A DNA stretch of 6,587 nucleotides from JAVVPO01 sp036655715 (GTDB lineage: Bacteria > Bacillota > Clostridia > Lachnospirales > Cellulosilyticaceae), in assembly GCA_036655715.1 (NCBI GenBank), contig JAVVPO010000103.1, positions 1 to 6,587 on the forward strand, written 5' to 3'. Position numbers and translations under genes: made by a program. Shown in pieces: positions 5,325 to 6,587 of this stretch (within the stretch, counting starts at the first letter, position 1; every line of letters starts with the position of its first letter). The notes under the pieces are model-generated. The model was not told the DNA's origin, ran no database searches, and was given only the letters and a program-made list of their open reading frames with translations.

Positions 5325-5366
5325 AACAAAAGCCCTCCTTTCATGGACGAAAGAAGGGCTTTTGTT
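5325..5366 (-). terminator. Terminator of the rubrerythrin-flavoprotein operon
   Basis: In the minus-strand RNA an 18-bp stem (5349-5366 with 5325-5342, one U-G pair) closes a 6-base loop and runs into UUUUGUUGUCUU. It begins 5 bases after the flavoprotein stop codon. Read from the plus strand it has one C-A mismatch and a U-rich stretch at 5371-5379, so it may also stop transcripts of the 4Fe-4S gene. Confidence 0.9.
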
Positions 5367-5371
5367 ATCGC

Positions 5372-5998
5372 TTATTTTTTAGTAAATGCTGATTTAGGCT
5401 GGTTGCATAATGGACATACATAATTATCTGATAATTCTTCAAATGGCATATCTCCGTCATATACATAGTGACACACTGAGCACTGATAAGTTGATTCATC
5501 ATCTTTTTCTAAGTTTTGCCCAGCCACCTTACCTGTTTTCAAATCTCTATAATAGGCATAAGTCATAGGCTCTTCTCTATCTAACTTTCTAGCTTCAATC
5601 ACTTCTCCAATAAAAAGTGTATGTGTTCCCAAGTCTAGTGATTCTATAACCCTACTAGACATAGTGGCTATACTGTCTACTGTAATAACTGGGTTATCTA
5701 AACTATCTATTTCATGCGAGAAACCTTCTAACTTATCTACAGTTCTCCCACTTTGGAATCCAAACCTAGCTATAGTATCTAAGGAAGCATGCTTACCTAA
5801 TACTGATACACTAAACTTATTAGATTGTTTAATCATATCATGAGTCAAATTTGTTTTTAGCACAGTTACGCTTACTCTAACAGGCTCCTGAGTAACTTGA
5901 CTTAATGTGTTAATGACACAAGCATTCTTCTTACCATTTAATTCTGTTCCTAGTATATACACTCCATACGGAATCGTAAATAATGCTGTATTATCCAT
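5372..5998 (-). CDS. High-molecular-weight-rubredoxin-type flavoprotein (flavin reductase + rubredoxin)
   Basis: The 208-residue cytoplasmic protein has two domains. Residues 1 to about 160 are an FMN-binding split-barrel flavin reductase (IPYGVYILG near the start, NACVINTLSQVTQEPVRVSV at 25-44, then KHASLDTIARFG at 69-80). Residues 169-208 are a rubredoxin domain with C173-x2-C176 and C195-x2-C198 as iron ligands. The same architecture is known in Moorella Hrb, which carries electrons from NADH to the flavodiiron protein FprA for NO or O2 reduction. Here the rubredoxin is shortened: 18 residues lie between the CxxC pairs, against about 29 in free rubredoxins, and the usual Gly after each pair is His or Asn. 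The start is fixed by AAGGAGG just upstream (AGGAGG 6005-6010). It follows rubrerythrin by 22 bases, so the two are one operon; it may be the electron donor to rubrerythrin (inference). Confidence 0.9.
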   Translation of the reverse strand: MDNTALFTIPYGVYILGTELNGKKNACVINTLSQVTQEPVRVSVTVLKTNLTHDMIKQSNKFSVSVLGKHASLDTIARFGFQSGRTVDKLEGFSHEIDSLDNPVITVDSIATMSSRVIESLDLGTHTLFIGEVIEARKLDREEPMTYAYYRDLKTGKVAGQNLEKDDESTYQCSVCHYVYDGDMPFEELSDNYVCPLCNQPKSAFTKK

Positions 5999-6020
5999 TT
6001 AATCCCTCCTTCTATTTATG

Positions 6021-6560
6021 TTAATAATTTGTTGCTCTTACTTCAAAATAAGCTTGTGGATGTGCACATACAGCGCATACACCTGGTGCTTCTACTCCCT
6101 TATGAATATGACCACAGTTTCTACATACCCATTCTACTTCTTCTTCTTTTTTGAAAACTGTTTCTGCTTGTAGATTATTAAGTAGTTTTAAATAACGCTC
6201 TTCATGCTCTTTTTCAATTTTTCCTACTTCTTCAAATAGAAATGCAATCTGAGCAAACCCTTCTGCTTTTGCATCTTTTGCAAATTGACTATACATATCT
6301 ACCCACTCATAGTTTTCTCCAGAAGCTGCATCTTTCAAATTCTCTGCCGTTGAGCCCATACCCCCATGAAGTAGTTTATACCATAGCTTCGCATGCTCTT
6401 TTTCATTGCCTGCTGTCTCTTCAAATATCGCTGCAATTTGTGTATAACCTTCTTTTTTAGCTTGTGATGCGAAATAAGTGTACTTATTTCTCGCTTGTGA
6501 TTCCCCTGCAAATGCTGACATTAAATTTTGCTCTGTTTTTGTTCCTTTTAAATTCATCAT
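6021..6560 (-). CDS. rbr: Rubrerythrin
   Basis: This 179-residue non-haem iron peroxidase reduces hydrogen peroxide to water in the cytoplasm of anaerobes. Residues 1 to about 135 form the four-helix ferritin-like diiron domain: E20 in FAGESQARN, the first ExxH at E53-H56 (NEKEH), E85 in NYEW, and the second ExxH at E116-H119 (IEKEH). The position three after E85, a ligand Glu in Desulfovibrio rubrerythrin, is Asp88 here. The C-terminal rubredoxin-like domain has C146-x2-C149 and C162-x2-C165 with the standard 12-residue spacing. The start is at ATG 6560; the adjacent ATG at 6557 is nearly as good, with GGGAG (6567-6571) 6 or 9 bases upstream. It is the first visible gene of an operon with the flavoprotein. 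Its promoter lies past the window end, so regulation (PerR, for example) cannot be judged. Confidence 0.96.
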   Translation of the reverse strand: MMNLKGTKTEQNLMSAFAGESQARNKYTYFASQAKKEGYTQIAAIFEETAGNEKEHAKLWYKLLHGGMGSTAENLKDAASGENYEWVDMYSQFAKDAKAEGFAQIAFLFEEVGKIEKEHEERYLKLLNNLQAETVFKKEEEVEWVCRNCGHIHKGVEAPGVCAVCAHPQAYFEVRATNY

Positions 6561-6587
6561 TACACGCTCCCTTTATTTTCTCATTTT

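Overview
The window is AT-rich, has strong GGAGG-type ribosome binding sites and hairpin-plus-U-tract terminators. It encodes anaerobe redox proteins (rubrerythrin, a rubredoxin-fused flavoprotein, a Crp/Fnr regulator, an Fe-S membrane protein) beside an Entner-Doudoroff-type sugar-acid module. Together these suggest a low-GC anaerobic member of the Clostridia, probably close to the Lachnospiraceae or Cellulosilyticum. That placement is inference from gene style and was not tested by phylogeny. A run of exactly 100 N (4774-4873) shows the sequence is a draft scaffold.

Left part (1-2837), all on the minus strand. A LUD-domain protein (4-648) lies downstream of a two-gene operon read from right to left: kdgA (KDPG/KHG aldolase with an extra C-terminal VOC-like domain) and then kdgK (2-keto-3-deoxygluconate kinase). 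KdgK phosphorylates KDG and KdgA splits KDPG to pyruvate and glyceraldehyde-3-phosphate. The operon has a good sigma-A promoter (TGTACA-17-TATAAT), a perfect 7-bp inverted repeat just after the predicted transcription start, and a terminator at 743-780.

Middle part (2838-4260). An AT-rich divergent intergenic region separates the kdg operon from a plus-strand gene of unknown function (3168-3812). This gene converges on a DUF1653 gene (3871-4149, minus), and the two share a 15-bp perfect-stem bidirectional terminator.

Right part (4261-6587). A Crp/Fnr-family regulator (minus) and a 4Fe-4S membrane protein (plus) are divergent. Both are cut at the N-terminus by the assembly gap, which must hide their shared promoter region. 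After them comes a small one-TM protein ORF on the minus strand that is intact except for one missing base. It is followed by a tidy minus-strand operon of rubrerythrin and then a high-molecular-weight-rubredoxin-type flavoprotein, ending in an 18-bp-stem terminator. This half looks like an oxidative or nitrosative-stress and Fe-S neighbourhood.

The most useful leads are the broken small membrane protein at 5091-5197, the operator-like palindrome of the kdg operon, the aldolase-VOC fusion, the unrecognised protein at 3168-3812, and the state of the assembly gap. I saw no CRISPR array, tRNA, rRNA, transposase or phage gene.
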